DNA of 64,000 bases from Cantharellus purpuraceus (GCA_025174535.1 JALBUN010000001.1:2108001-2172000), one strand, 5' to 3'; shown: positions 20,920-33,468, counted from the stretch's first letter. Made by a program: numbers and translations. The notes: generated by a model from the sequence alone, not told the origin.

Positions 20920-22062
20920 CTAGTAATATGGTAAATTTGAGCTATCGATCTCTTCTCGATCCCCACTGATATCATCGTAATATGTACGTTGGTGCGGAGA
21001 ATGGAGCTCATCCAGCCTTGCCCTTTCAAACCCCCGAATAGCCACCGAGTATGCAGCTGTAGCACCGTTGTCAGGTGAATTACCGGAAGACTCACAGCCC
21101 TTACCTGCTTCAATTTTCTTGAGAGAGCTTGTGGTAACTTCCTGTTTAGACCTCAACTCCCGTATATAGGGCGTCATGGCCTCCCAATCTATGAAAAATT
21201 TGAGATAGGCATCAGAGTGATTGAGTGAACGATGAACAAGTTACCAGATCTGCAAGCGCGCACAAAGTTGCACACTTTTGTTGCATTGTCAAGATTCGCC
21301 CTGGACATTATTCCCTGGCGACCAATTGAGGTGATGGAGAAACGCATGAGTTCCCCGGTGAGATCTGATACACCGAGCAGATAATCAGTGTACGGCAGGC
21401 CCAAGGGGAATATCTGAGATGACATCAGTCCTACTGTGTGACACAGAAAGGCGGGCTCAACGAACAGGAACGCCTTCTAGGGATACAAAGTTCTTCTGTA
21501 CTTGCTCAAAGGTGAGTAGAGTATTATGCTCGAGGTAGTGGGCAAATGAGAGGGCTTCAATATATTCTTGAACGGCGGCGGAGATGGTCTTTTGGTGACG
21601 CCAGAATTTGTCGCCTTCAAGCTCGACACGCATGCGGTCAAAGACGAGCATAATATCTGCCAGCTTCTCGCGACTTTGACGGACGCCGGCCCTCACAACC
21701 TCTTCTTGTCCATTCTCTTCCGTGGCGACCCGATGCAACAGAAAGATGACCTTTTTTGAGAGGTTGGTAGCATCTCTGCTGAGCTTCAAAGGGTCGTGAG
21801 GAGGGAATGAAAGGCGGGGGACAAGTATGAGAGACACCTTGATCAGCCTCTCGCGTCGGTCATTGTTATCATCGATTTCTTGGCGAAATTCCTGAAAGGC
21901 TAATAATATTTGTTCTCTTCTCCCAGCGGGCTGTACGACAATGAAAAGGTGGTCAGTCTCAAATGGCTATATTAGAGATATCTTCCCAGAATGGCTTGGA
22001 TCACTAGCAGAAAGGCAAATACCTGTGGTAGATCCTCCATCGGAGTTGAACTTTGAAGTCAT
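20920..22062 (-). CDS. Translin-associated factor X (TRAX)
   Basis: Catalytic subunit of C3PO, the translin/TRAX endoribonuclease that removes passenger strands in RNA interference and processes tRNA fragments. The ATG at 22062 (MTSKFNSDGGSTT) splices to AFQEFRQEIDDNNDRRERLI, then LSRDATNLSKKVIFLLHR. The acidic residues that form the TRAX active site are kept: both Glu in QEYIEALSFAHYLEH and the Asp in LLGVSDLTGELMRFSI. The C-terminus reads VCNFVRACRS, DWEAMTPYIRELRSKQE, SLKKIEAAAYSVAIRGFERA, then an acidic tail. Introns are 50-60 bp. The one after ERLIK is 54 bp and would leave the frame open if retained. The partner translin is not in this window. Confidence 0.92.
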
Positions 22063-23032
22063 GGAGGGCGCTTATGCCGCCTCGTCTCCCGGCTGAACTC
22101 AAAATTTAACCCAACTGAGCTGCTTCAGAGTATTCTAGTGGCGACAACAAGGGCATTACAGCATCACGACGTGGCTTATACTCCATTCAGCTCACTCACG
22201 TTCAGGATAAATAACTTTTTGGCACGGTGCCAACATTAATTTGGCGCGAAGGCAGTGGGGAGTCTAAGGCTACCTAAAGGTCCTGTGTGTGGCATGACGT
22301 TAGAGGACCCCAGTCGACGAAGACACCCATAGCCTTCGAAGTAGCCGGTGCATACATCACTTTGCCACGGACATATGAAATTCTGATCATTTGCTGGTGA
22401 TCGTCGAGTCGATGAGATCATGGACACCTACTTTGCGCTGATTTCCGCCCATCGTCTCCCCCCTTCCCAATGGTACTCATGCCAAAGCACTGCCTCTCTG
22501 CTTCGAGCAAGGTCTATCTATTCAATCGTTTTTGGACAACGGTCTCGCCGCTGGCAGTGTGGTTGGACTAATCGGTGTGCAGCGGCGGTGCATGATATTG
22601 CATTTCATGTAGCATATGTGCCAGGAGACTGATTTTGGAAGACGGCGGTGTCAGGCTGAGGAGGATCGCCGTCCTTACTGGCTCTTGTCGAGCAAGCTAT
22701 TTCAAGCTGGTCGTATTCTTTGTATCGCCGTACATGTACATGATGCGTAAGATACATTGAACCAGTGGCTCAATCACTCATCAGACAAAGTACGTTAAGG
22801 ATTATCGAGAATTTGATTAGTATTGAGATACAAGACAGACCAAAACATGCGCAGTGAGATGCAATGTGAGAGTGAAAAGCGTTGGAAACAGCCCGGCAGG
22901 TAACAGCAAAGACGGTGACACGGTGACACGGTGAGAGGAATGCTGGGTGTAAACAAGAGCAAGGGGGGGGGAATGGGTCGAAAAGTAAAGAAAAAATGAA
23001 AAGGTTATTGTCCTCGTAAAAGCTTGATAATT
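22063..23032. other. Intergenic
   Basis: No gene supported. A 70-codon plus-strand frame (22420-22632) has no family features. A short tandem acggtgac (three units, about 22913-22936) and a run of nine G (about 22962-22972) lie near the 3' end of the kinase gene. The first part should hold the TRAX promoter. Confidence 0.45.
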
Positions 23033-26000
23033 CTACGTGAAACCAGTGAATGTCCAGCCCGGCTTCAGTTCCAGAAATTTGTGTTTTCGCAGCTCAGCTG
23101 CAGTAGGCCGTTCATTGGGGTTGCTGTACATGACAGTCAGATATATACGGGAGCAGTAGAGAAAGGGCGTACACAGCAAAGCACTGCAGTCGAAAGTCGT
23201 TTTCGATAGCGTCCAGCTCCACATCGTCAGGTACCGGAGGTGCTTCCTTCTCAGCACCAAGCTTATAATATATCAAGGTAAGCCAAAATAGAAGATACTT
23301 CAATTGGCTGTGCACGCACCTTAAACATGACCGCGAACATGTCCTCCTGGTTCCACGGTCTTCGTCCAGCCCACATCTCAAGCACCACGCAACCCAGACT
23401 CCAAATGTCAATTTTGGCATTGTAGCCCTGCTTGTTATTGTGCAGCATCTCGGGTGCCATCCAAAAGATCGAACCCTGCATCGCAGTGAGTCCAGTATTA
23501 TTATCATAAATGCCATCTGCAGCGATGTCAGCCGACTCGACGCGTCAGTGCAACCTACACGACTATGCTTACCGCTTCGCTTAGATATCCCAAAGTCTGA
23601 AATCTTACAGACTCCGGATGTGTCGAGGAGAATATTGTCTGCTTTCAGATCTCTGTGGAGGACTCCTCGCAAGTGCAGGTACTCAAGTCCGGCAAGCATC
23701 TGCGATGTGAACGAACGGACAACGTCGTGGTCGAACTTGCCGTGCTTTCGCAGGCAACCGCCGATCGATCCACCAGGCACATACTCAAGGAAACTGGAAA
23801 AGAGACATCAACAACAAAAAACACAGAATACCATAAACGCCTCCTTACATGCTCCAGTGATCAGCTGACTGCTCAAATCCAAGGTATTGCACGATATTTG
23901 GATGATCAAGGTCCTTGAGCGTGTCGCTCTCAGACATGAGGGCCTCCACCACTTGCAACTGCCGACCGTCACTCTGATCACTCGCGGTCTTGGGCAATTC
24001 GACTTGCTTCACCGCAATCATCTCTCCGGTCGTCGCATTCATCGCCAGGTAGACACGTCCGTACGTCCCCTTGCCGATCAAGTCTCCCTTGACCCATTTA
24101 AAGATCGCTGTCTCGCTGTCAGCACTTCATTCTCGAGTCTAAATCCAGAAGAATGCTTACGCTTGGGATTGGGTACGCCCGGTGGAGAATCTGGTGTGGC
24201 GGAAAGAATGCTGCCCTTGGCTTGCGCGGGCGTGACCTCTTCGACCCGGCTTCCCCAGAGCTTCGTACTCCGCTTCCGTAAAATATTCTGCGCCGTCGAG
24301 CCAATCTTGGAGGCCCGCTCGTGCGCCACGACCCTGATGGACTTTTTGTGCCTCGCGCGGTTGGGAGGTGGGAAAGCTGGAGGTGGGAAAGCTGGCGGCG
24401 GCGGATGCTCCGCTTGCGTCGGCGACGACCCGCCGGACGGCGCCGCGTCGATGACGGGCTTGTCTAGATCATGATCTGGGAAAAACGCTTCAAGACGCTT
24501 GTACATGTCTTCGGGCGGCGGCCGGAACGCCCAAGTGATCGAATCCAGCTCGGTGAATGAGCTATGACGGTTGACATTCCCACCGGGTGACAGTTGCTGT
24601 CTGCTATTGCCCCCGCGGTACGGTGGTAATGGTGGAGGAATGGGGGGGACGGGTGGAATGGGCGGCGCCGAGGTCTGGATGGGTTGCAACCCCATCTTTG
24701 AGACCCGTTTCGAACTACGCTTCCTCTCCCCGGGCTTCCATGGCTGCCAAAGCGTGGCACCATCCGACTCGCTGTCACTCTCATCCTCATCAGACCCAGG
24801 GTACTCCGTAGGCGATTGAGCTGCTGACGTCGGGGCTGTCGACGCACTCGCAGTCGATGTACTCGCGGTCGAAGAAGACTGCCCGGAGGGACCAGAGGGA
24901 CGGACCCTATTGGAAGCTGGAGGGATCACGGTCGATTCCTCGTTCCCAAGCTGGCCCTTCCCCTCCAAGATATCTACGATCCAGCGATGTTCGTGCTGCT
25001 GCAGTGTGTTCTCCGCCAAGGTATCCGTGCTCTCCAGCGGCGGCCCAAGGGTTGGCGGCGCGTCCTTATCGAGTGTCTCCGACGACCCCTTGGCAGAAAC
25101 GGCAAGCCCGGGACTGAGGTTCTGCGCCGCCTGCCCAAAGCTCCCTGCGTGGTCGCCGCGCACGACATTGTCTGGACGCGCAGGCGGCGTGACATACGGC
25201 GGGCGTGGCTCGCGCAGCTCCGTGTCTAATCTGTATGTACCGACGTTCGACCGCTCGTACGGCGGAGAGCGTGGCCGGTCGTCCTGCGATCGCCACGGGG
25301 CAGCCCCAGGGCGAGACATGACATCAGAGGGGGTGGTCGTGCCCGAGGACGAGGGTACATTGCTACGCTGCGCCGACGAGCCCCCAAAGGGGGTAGTGGG
25401 CAGTCCACCTCTTGGGTCGTGGTAGGGAAGCGGCGCTGTGGGAGACATGTACTGCGAAGAGCCTACCGAGCCCGAGGCCGCATGCTCGGACGGGCCGCCA
25501 AAATTGTTAGGTGGCTGCCTCTGCGACGAGGGTGTCGGCAGGCGTCTAGGGGCTGCGCCAGCCTGGAGAATAGGCGGACGCGTGCGGGAAGCAGACGAAG
25601 CACTAGTGAGATACTGATTGCGCAGATTATCCATGCTCTTCGATCCGGCAGAGAGAGGGAGCCGGTGCTGCATTGGCGGGAGTTGCGTCGTGCGTGCGGG
25701 CGTATCGTGCCCGAGCCAGCCCAACATCCAGTTGGGGGGAACAGGCTGACCGCGGGGGTCCGACTGACCTGAGGAGTCAAACTGTGGCAGGGGATTCGAC
25801 ACACCAGGGAGGGCAGCAGGCGGGCTGTGCTGTGGGTATTGGTGCCGAGATGGATAGGCTGGCTGGAGGGGGCGTTGCACGCCGCCCAACGGGGCGGATG
25901 ACGCGGCGGCGGATGGGGCAGCGGGGCGTCCAGGGCAGGGAACGAGGGACGGAGGTGTGCCACGAGTCTGGGGTCCGTTGGAGGGGGTGTTCGGCGGACG

Positions 26001-27840
26001 TACCAGCGGCTGAGCGGTGGAGGGACGGTCGGCCGCCTGGGGCTTGAGGGCCCGGGTGGCGGCAGTGCCGGTTGTGCCAGGCCTGCTCTTGAGCTCTGGA
26101 CGTTCGTTTCCCTGCCACAACCCGCCGGGAGAAAGGGTGTCTGAGGGACTGTGGCTGGCGGAGCTGTTGGTGCTGCGGTACAACCCGCCCTGTTGCTCCC
26201 ACCACCGCTTGGTCTGCTCGGTACGCATCTGGTTGGCGAGTTCCCGATCCTTTTCACGACGCTCACGGGTCCTGTCACGATGTTCACGGCCTCGGCGTGC
26301 TTCGGCGCGTTCTGTCTGCTCGAGCAGGCGCTCACGCTCGGCTGCGGTCTCGGAGCCCCTGCGGGCATGACGGGTGGGCCAAGCGTCACCATCTCGACCT
26401 GCGAGACCCTCTCTGCTGTTGGGCGGCGAGAGGGACGCATACGGATGCGAGGGCGGCGTGGGGGTGATGCTGCCGCGTCTGTCGATGCGGTCCATCTGCA
26501 AAGGGGGGACATGGGGGACAGAAGGCAGGAGATGCTGGCTGGTGCTGCTGTCGGACGTGCTGTTGCTGAGGCCTCCGGGACTGCCATGCATAGGGGAGAG
26601 GCCGCGAGGCTGGATGGGGGACGCCGCCATGCCGGGCGGCTGCTTGGACTTGAAGACGATGCCGACGGAAGGGCGCTGGGGGGGCGGGGGGGGCGGGGGG
26701 AGACGGGGGAGCTGCGAGTGGGACGGGGAGGGGCGCAAGAGGCCGACCTTTGCGCGCGAGCTGTGTGCGCGGGAGGGGGGGTCAAAGCCGCCGTCGGAGA
26801 GGCAGGTGTCATATGCGGGGGCGAGATCGTGGCGACGGTCGCTGGTGGAGCTTGCGGTGTCGTGCTGCGACTGTGGGCTGGGACGGGTCCCCTGACGATG
26901 GTTGGGATGGAACGAGGTGCCGATGGGGGGGAGTTGGCGCTGGCGCTCGTGGGGCACAGGGGGGGCAGTGATGGGAGGGGGGGGCAGGACGCGGCGGTCT
27001 GGGCCGAGGTAGATCTGGGTGGAGCGACGCTGGATGATGATTTTGAGAGAGCCCGAGCGGTCGGCGTGGCGGGCGCAAATGTCGAAGAGCTGGTCGTTGG
27101 AGAAGGGCTCGTCCGGGGGCGGCTCGGTGTCCTGGTAGAGGACAAAGCCGAGCTGGTCCTCGTCGGGGATGTGCAGCTGCAGACGGAGTTGGGCAGGAAC
27201 AAAAGAAGGGGGGGGAAGCGCTTACGGCACTGAAGATCAGCTCGCGGATGGCCTCGCCTGTGCGGGAGGTGGTGATGTTGACCTTGTGGTACACGGCAGA
27301 GTCCTCGGTGGCCATGATGATGCGGTGCTCGACATGGTCTGTGGTGGGAGAGACCGGCGTGTACGCGTGCGAGATGGAAAACGTGGGCGACTGTGGGGCG
27401 CATGAGCGAGGGGCGCGGCGGACGACAAGACAGGCACGCACCGGATCCGTGGGGGGCTCGTTCGACGGCCGCCGGTGGTGGTGCGGCGCCCGCCCGATGC
27501 CATGCGAGTCGGCGTCGCGGGCCTGCGGCAGAAACTGGGCGGCCTTGGGCACGATGTGGTCGAGAAACGCCGCGGCGAGGGTCGTCGGCGGGTGCGTCTG
27601 GCTGGGCGTCGGCGGCGGCGTCGTGTCCGGCGCTGGCGACGAGCGCGAGCTGCCGGACAAGTCGTCGGGGGGCACGCAGCTGTGCGAGCGCGACGGGTGG
27701 CCGAAGATGGGCGCGGGGGGCTCGATGCTGTCCAGTGCCCCGCGCGGCGACACCGTCGGTCGCTGCACAATGTCGCTGCTGCTATCGGAATCCGAGTCGG
27801 TGGGGTTGGTGATGATCAGTTTGCTGCGCTTGCCAGCCAT
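23033..27840 (-). CDS. BCK1: MAP kinase kinase kinase Bck1 (cell wall integrity pathway)
   Basis: Ser/Thr kinase that relays protein kinase C signals to the Mkk/Slt2 cascade controlling cell wall repair. The ATG at 27840 starts MAGKRSKLIITNPTDSDSDS. Near the N-terminus a ubiquitin-like/RA-type domain reads VYHKVNITTSRTGEAIREL, LHIPDEDQLGFVLYQDTEPP and GSLKIIIQRR. Some 900 residues of Pro/Ser-rich disordered sequence follow. Just before the kinase is the Bck1 signature ITWAFRPPPEDMYKRLEAFF. Kinase motifs are LIGKGTYGRVYLAMN, MIAVKQVEL, VLHRDLKADNILLD, ISDFGISKRS, GSIFWMAPEM and DIWSLGCVVLEMWAG, and the end reads AAELRKHKFLELKPGWTFTG. Kinase exons join cleanly, for example NPK to PIFKWVKGDL. 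The coding strand is strongly C-rich. An in-frame upstream extension to 27978 exists but is repetitive. Confidence 0.93.
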
Positions 27841-28114
27841 GACGGTGGGGGGAGGGGAGAGCGGGCGGGCCACGGGACACGACGAGGCCTGCCAGTGCGT
27901 GGACGGCGCGGGTGGCGAAGAACAGGGCTTTGCGACGACGACGACGACGGGGGCTGCTCTGGTAATGGCGAGGGGCAAGCAAGGCTGGATACGGTTACCT
28001 CAGCATTCCCACGCATGTCCATCATGGTGACTAATCCTAGCGACACTAAGTACACGACCGACGACGGCGAGACCGCCGCCAACACCACTCCCAGCGACAG
28101 CGAGCACACCACCA

Positions 28115-28775
28115 CTACCCCTTGCCCACCACCGCCCCTGCACGTATCATGTCCAGAAAGGTGTCCGAGGCCAGCGCCGCACCGCGTCGCTTCTTGTCGC
28201 CGTCTGGCGCAGGCAGCGTCGCCTTGCCCGTCCCCCGCTGCGCACGCGCCGCCGTGCCCGCCGTCGCCGCCTCCCCCTGCGCGTGCTGGACGGCGTTGAA
28301 GAGCGTGATGACTGGGGTCGCGGTCGTGTTAGAGTAGATAGTGAATATACCAGAGTGACCGACCTCCCCGCTGTGCCACCTTCCGCAGCGCCCGCTCGCC
28401 GTCGACGCCCCAGCCGCCGATGACGTCTCTGACACGTCCCTTTTCGTCCTGCTCCTTTTTTTCGCCTTGTAGCACTTTGCGTGCGCCGCGCTCCAGCCGC
28501 GCCTCTTTTTGTCGTCGTGCCACGTCTGGGCGCAAACTGAGTGGCGCCGCCACCCCTGCAGGACCCGTCGTCGTCGTCGACAGCAGCGCCTCGAGTGCTG
28601 CCCCAAACCGCGACGGCGACGTCGCCCGCCGCTTCCGCTTCAGCGTCTTGCGCGACTTGTTCTGCCGCTGCGCGATTTCCGTGTCCGTGCCAGACGCATC
28701 AGAGCGTGCATCGTGCCCGTCGTCGTGCCCGTCGTCGTGCGTGTCGTCGTCGTCGTCGTGTTTTGAAAGAGGCAT
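28115..28775 (-). CDS. RRP15: Ribosome biogenesis protein Rrp15
   Basis: Nucleolar factor for pre-60S maturation. The ATG at 28775 starts MPLSKHDDDDDTHDDGHDDG. An acidic Asp/His-rich N-terminus is followed by basic KSRKTLKRKRRATSPSRFGA, then ALEALLSTTT and PLSLRPDVARRQKEARLERG. The conserved helix runs RKVLQGEKKEQDEKGRVRDV. One intron (about 28330-28383) joins RKVAQRG to VITLFNAVQHAQGEAA. The end reads ASDTFLDMIRAGAVVGKG. Both the RxKEA block and the C-terminal LFNAVQ block fit Rrp15. The Asp-rich stretch is encoded by a GTC/GAC-type repeat at about 28700-28760. It shares a 54-bp head-to-head promoter with the ankyrin/DIL gene. Confidence 0.88.
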
Positions 28776-28829
28776 TGCGGGATCAAAGTTGTTCCCACGC
28801 GTGGCGACGCGCTGGAGACTGCGCCCGCC
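28776..28829. promoter_or_regulatory. 54-bp shared promoter between RRP15 and the ankyrin/DIL gene
   Basis: Only 54 bp separate the two divergent start codons. The stretch is GC-rich, includes cacgcgtggcgacgcgc, and has no TATA box. Transcripts must start within or very near it, possibly inside each other's leader. Confidence 0.6.
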
Positions 28830-31800
28830 ATGGTTGCACCTCTGCCCGCCGATGCATTCGTTCCCGAGCCTGATCTGCACCCGCTCTGCCCGTCCCCGCC
28901 CCATCTAGAGCCCCTCCTGGCGACGACGTCCGGCCTCTCCCCCGCCCAGAAGCACGACCTCGTCCAGCACTCCCTGCTCCGCGCGTGCACATTCGCAGAC
29001 CACTCCCTGCTGTCCTATCTCCTCTCAGACCCCCTTCCCCGCTCCCACGTCGACCTCGCCGTCCAGGACGACGACGGCCTCGGTCTCATCAGCACCACCA
29101 TCCTCGGCTTTGGCGGCGAGTCCGACAGAGATCTCGACCGCGAAGAGTGCGTGCGTCTCCTCGTCAGCGAGGGCGCCGACGTCAACGCCACAGACCACGG
29201 TGAGAGCCTCTCCTCCCACTCGCGCCCCGCCCCCGCTCACTCTGCCCCAGCTGGCTGGTCTGCGCTCCACCACGCGGGCCTCTTTTCGCCGCCCACCCTC
29301 GTCTCCTTCCTCCTCAGCCACGGCTCGTCCCCCCTCGCCCTCACCCGTCGCGGCCTCACCCCCCTCGACATCCTCACCGCCCATTCCCTCATCCCCGGCC
29401 GCGAGGCCGTCGCCTTCCTCCTCGAGGAGGCCATGCGCGAACACGGCTGGTCCGGTGGCCGCATGGAGCTGCGTCGTCGCCGCGAGGAGGAGCGTCTCCG
29501 CAGGCACGACACACGCATGGCGCTCAAGCAGGACGTGGGCCGCGTCCTCGGTCTCCACGACCGCTGGTGGGGCGACGATCGCAACGAGTCGGACGAGTCG
29601 GACGAGGACCCAGACGGCGACGACGACGACGACAATGACGACGACAGCCCCGTGGACATGGCGTATGTATGTGTCGTCCCCGTCTCACCGTGCCTCACAC
29701 ACACACTCACCGCGTGCAGAGTCCGCCCCCCAATTTCACCACCATGCTCGTCTTTTCCCCCACGTCGCTCGCTAACATTCTCGATTCACTAACATACAGC
29801 ATCCGTCCCAGCCTCCGGCGCTCAGAGCCCGCCCGCGCACTCTACCTCCTCACCCGCTTCGCCTGTCTCACGTGTGACGACACTTGGCTCGAAGACCTTA
29901 TGGGCGGCGCCGTCGACCGCATCGAGCGTATCGTATTTGTGCGCGCCCCGTCCCGTGCCATGCCCCTTCCCCTGACTCTGCACCCCCCCAGGCACAGGCA
30001 GACGATGTTGCCCTCCAGTCCTTCTGGCTCTTCAACACCACCGCCCTCCTTCATCTCCTCCGTTGTGACTCCCATGTCGCAGAAATTTGCGACCTCCTCG
30101 ACCTGTTCAGCCTCCTTGAAGGCGTCATCCGCGCTATTTATGGTTTGCCTCCTGTCTTTTGCCTCGCTTGTCTGTTCACCATGCTGCAGTATTTATCATC
30201 CGTATTGCCGAGCGCAAGATGGACCCCCTCCTCGACGCCGCCCTCCTCGACCATTCGCCCCTCTCCTCGGAATTCGACTCGCTTCACTTTGAGGGCGAAT
30301 GGTCGTTCCTCCGCTCCTTTGCCAGCAGTGGCGCAAAACTCACCAAGAGGAAGCACGACTCGACCCCACCTGTCGCTCACGTCGCTGGTTCCCCCTCCCC
30401 TGCCTCTCTCAACGGCACACCCGCCAGCCCTCGTGCACCCTCGCGCCCACCCTCCCCTTCGCCCAGCTTGCAACACTTGCACACTGGCGCTTCGCCCAGT
30501 CCGCGGTTCTCCTGGGCACAAAGCCTTACGCGCACACGCGCATCCTCCCTTGCCCCTAACCCATCTTTACTCTCGCAGCCCGATGGACACCCCTCTGCCC
30601 ACAGCCCACGCGAGATCACGACACAGCTTGAGGCGTTGCATACGCTACTGACACTTGCGGGTATCAACCCCGCACTCATCACGCAAATCTACTCTCAGGT
30701 GATGTATTGGACGGCGTGTAAGTCATCACCTGACGTGCGCGGGTGCGTTTCTCACCTCGTGCCCTAGGCGAGATGTTTAATCGCATCTTGACGCGCAAAA
30801 AGTACCTGTGTCGGTGTGTATGGTGTTCACTTTGCAGATTCCGTCAGCGCTGAATGAGACGTGACAGATCGCGTGCGGTACAGATTGGGATGAACCTTAG
30901 CGTGCTGGAAGAGTGGGTCGTCCATTCGGGACTCCCGCATGGCGTCGAGTCCCATTTTTCTCCCGTGCGCGAATTGTTGCATTGGCTACAGGTGGGGGTA
31001 TGATTTTTGTAGGTCGTGCCTCGGACTGATGGGTTGTCATAGTGCTCGTCGTCCGTGTCCGAATTCACCATGTTGGTAGAGACGATACAGACCATGAAAC
31101 ATATAAATCCGCTTCAGGTGAGCGGATCTGTGCTAGGTATGCTGCGTATACGAACCATTTTACAGATGCGGCGTGCTGTGCGCGATTATCGATATGAGGT
31201 GCGGCGCTGGGTGATTTGAATACTTTACCGTTATTGATCACGCACACAGGTCTCGGAAAGCCGCATGAGTGAAGAGTGCGCCCAGTATCTCGTTCAGCTG
31301 CAAAAGGACTGGGAGCGACGGCGAGTCAGGCTCGGCGTCGAGGCCCTCCGTCGCGAGGTGAGCTTCAATGCCGTGCACTGGCTGCTCGCTGACTCTGCAG
31401 CAGATGAGCGAGCGAGACCACGAACGGGATGGCAGCGTATCCTCCTTCATCAACGACGCATCGGAATCCGCCTCGCACGCGCCGTCCATATCGACGATAT
31501 CCACCGACAAGTCAGACGTACAGCGCGGGATTGATCTCCTCTTCTCGCGGGATCACGAGCGCGCGGATTGGAGCGCACCACAGCCGCCCGAGGCGTTGGG
31601 GGAGCTCCGTGATTCGCGGTACATGCTCCCGCTCGTGCTCCCGAGTGACCCGCGGCTCCTCGCCGCCGTGCCGTGCAGCAGCTCTGGAAGCGGCGCACGG
31701 AGGTCGAAGCGGGACAGCGCGGTGCAGACACCGGTGGGAAGCGGGGGGGGCGCGTTGTTGCGCATGCAAGAGGGGCGAAGTGTGAGTCGCGCCAGTGCTG

Positions 31801-32192
31801 CGGGCCGGGGCGCTATGGCGTGGCGGTCGCGGGGGCGCAAGCTGCGCATGATTGGTATTGAGACCCTGGAGTGGGTGGATGGTGTACGGGGCTTGGGGAG
31901 ATGGTCTAATGGGGGGAATCCGAGGACGTTTGGTGCTGATGGCGATGCTGGTGAGGAGGAAGAGGAGAGTGGTGATGGTGCCGGTGAGGGACGGACAGCT
32001 GTAAGTCTTCTGTTTCTTGCAGTGTTTATCTGTCTCACGGCTTGCGAACCACAGCGGATCGGGGAGGCCGCGAGGCCTAGTGGAGAAGGCACGGCCTTGA
32101 CTCAGAAACCACGGAAGCCGTCATCATCGAGACGAGGTCAGGAAGTAGAGAGCACTGGGAACGACACGGTGGTGCCAGGGGCAGAAGATTAG
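28830..32192 (+). CDS. Ankyrin-repeat and DIL (dilute) domain protein
   Basis: The DIL domain is the cargo-binding region of class V myosins. Fungi have a motorless ankyrin plus DIL protein of poorly known role in trafficking. The ATG at 28830 (cgccATGG context) starts MVAPLPADAFVPEPDLHPLC. Ankyrin repeats include ECVRLLVSEGADVNATDH, GWSALHHAGLFSPPTLVSFL and RRGLTPLDILTAHS. An acidic run (DESDEDPDGDDDDDNDDDS) separates them from the DIL part: DVALQSFWLFNTTALLHLLR, ITQIYSQVMYWTAC, EMFNRILTRKKYLCR and AVQIGMNLSVLEEWVVHSG. The C-terminal third is disordered and ends VESTGNDTVVPGAED. About ten exons can be joined. Exon borders near 30130-30200 and 30540-30600 are the least certain. No motor or coiled coil was found. 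Confidence 0.87.
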
Positions 32193-32345
32193 GACTCTCG
32201 CATAGGTTACCTTTGCATTCATTTGCTAGACAGCATTGTAAATGTCACTCGCACTTGCATTTTATCGTGCGCTCTCTGAGCCGGCCCTACAGTGGGCGCC
32301 TAGTTGAAGGGCTTTAAATTCCGTCGGCTTTGCCCCGCGACTTTC

Positions 32346-33468
32346 ATGGTCTGTTCTTTCGCCGTTCACCGTATGACCTGTTCGCTCATGTTCACGCGCC
32401 AGTGCAGCCGTCCAAACGGGAGATTTCGAAAGCGGACTGGGAACATCGGCTAAATGAGGTCTGCATTACCAAGCAGTAAGTACCACGTTTCTTGTATTTT
32501 CTCCTTGGGGAACGAAGGACGAGAAAAATCACAATGGGAATCTCTCTGATTACATTGATGAGTCTTTGAAAAACGCATGTATTATCTGACGCTTCCCTGG
32601 CTCCTATTGCTATACTGTGCGGTTTAGATCTTTGACCTGAACCATGTTTGCCGCAGTGACCTCAACCGCCTGGTCATGGACTATCTTGTCATCGAGGGGT
32701 ACAAGACGGCCGCGGAGGAGTTCAGCAGGGAAGCAGATATACCACCTTCGGCTGATATTAACAGCATCGAGAGCCGCATGAATATTCGTGAGGCGGTGCA
32801 GCGAGGCGATGTGGAAGAGGCTATTGAACGCACGAATGACCTGAACCCCGAGGTTGGTAGTGCATCGTTTCCCAACTGTGCACTGCAATGCGTACAAGGA
32901 TTAAACTATTTCATGCACCACTCACAGACCTTCGGGTCAGTGATGATTTGAAAACCATTATTCTCATATGATTTATTCTTCCAACCCCTCCTATCTGGGT
33001 CTGACCTACGTTTATCAGATCCTCGATACGAACCCATCGTTATATTTCCATCTTCAACAGCAACGCCTAATTGAACACATACGCCATGGGCGTATCGTGG
33101 AGGCGCTTTCGTTTGCGCAGTCTGAACTTGCACCTCGAGGGGAGGAGAACCCCGAGTTTCTGAGCGAGCTTGAGCGGACGATGGCGCTTTTGGCATTTGA
33201 TTCTGTGCCCAGTGCACCCGCAGGGATATCCGACTTGCTGGCGCCTGCACAGCGTCTACGGACGGCAGGGGAGCTTAATGCGGCGATTTTGGAGAGTCTC
33301 AGTCAGGGAAAGGAAGCGAAGTTGACGGCGCTGATCCGGTTGATGGCGTGGGGGGAGTCAATGTTGACGAGCGAAAATGTGGACTTTCCTCGAGTCGACC
33401 TTCACTCTGGTTTGACGATTAAGAAGAATAGTGATACCGAGACGAGCCAGGCTATGGATGTACAGTAG
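32346..33468 (+). CDS. GID8: GID complex subunit Gid8 (LisH-CTLH protein)
   Basis: Scaffold subunit of the GID/CTLH E3 ubiquitin ligase that marks gluconeogenic enzymes for degradation in yeast. Coding sequence is firm from PSKREISKADWEHRLNEVCI (about 32405) onward. A small intron then joins TK to HDLNRLVMDYLVIEGYKTAA, the LisH motif. The CTLH region follows: SRMNIREAVQRGDVEEAIER, LDTNPSLYFHLQQQRLIEHI and GRIVEALSFAQSELAP, with the CRA part in PEFLSELERTMALLAFDS. The end is TETSQAMDVQ. The first codons are uncertain: no ATG is in frame directly upstream. The ATG at 32346, spliced to the acceptor gtgcag, is one solution. It lies in tandem with the rhomboid gene about 160 bp downstream. Confidence 0.9.

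Noticed and set aside
22420..22632. 70-codon frame between TRAX and Bck1
   Set aside because: Frame quality is no better than the alternative phases and there is no family match.
25400..29800. Long open frames antiparallel to Bck1, Rrp15 and the ankyrin/DIL gene (up to 646 codons)
   Set aside because: GC-rich coding DNA lacks stop codons on the other strand. Compositions are low-complexity Pro, Arg, Ser and Ala, with no motifs.
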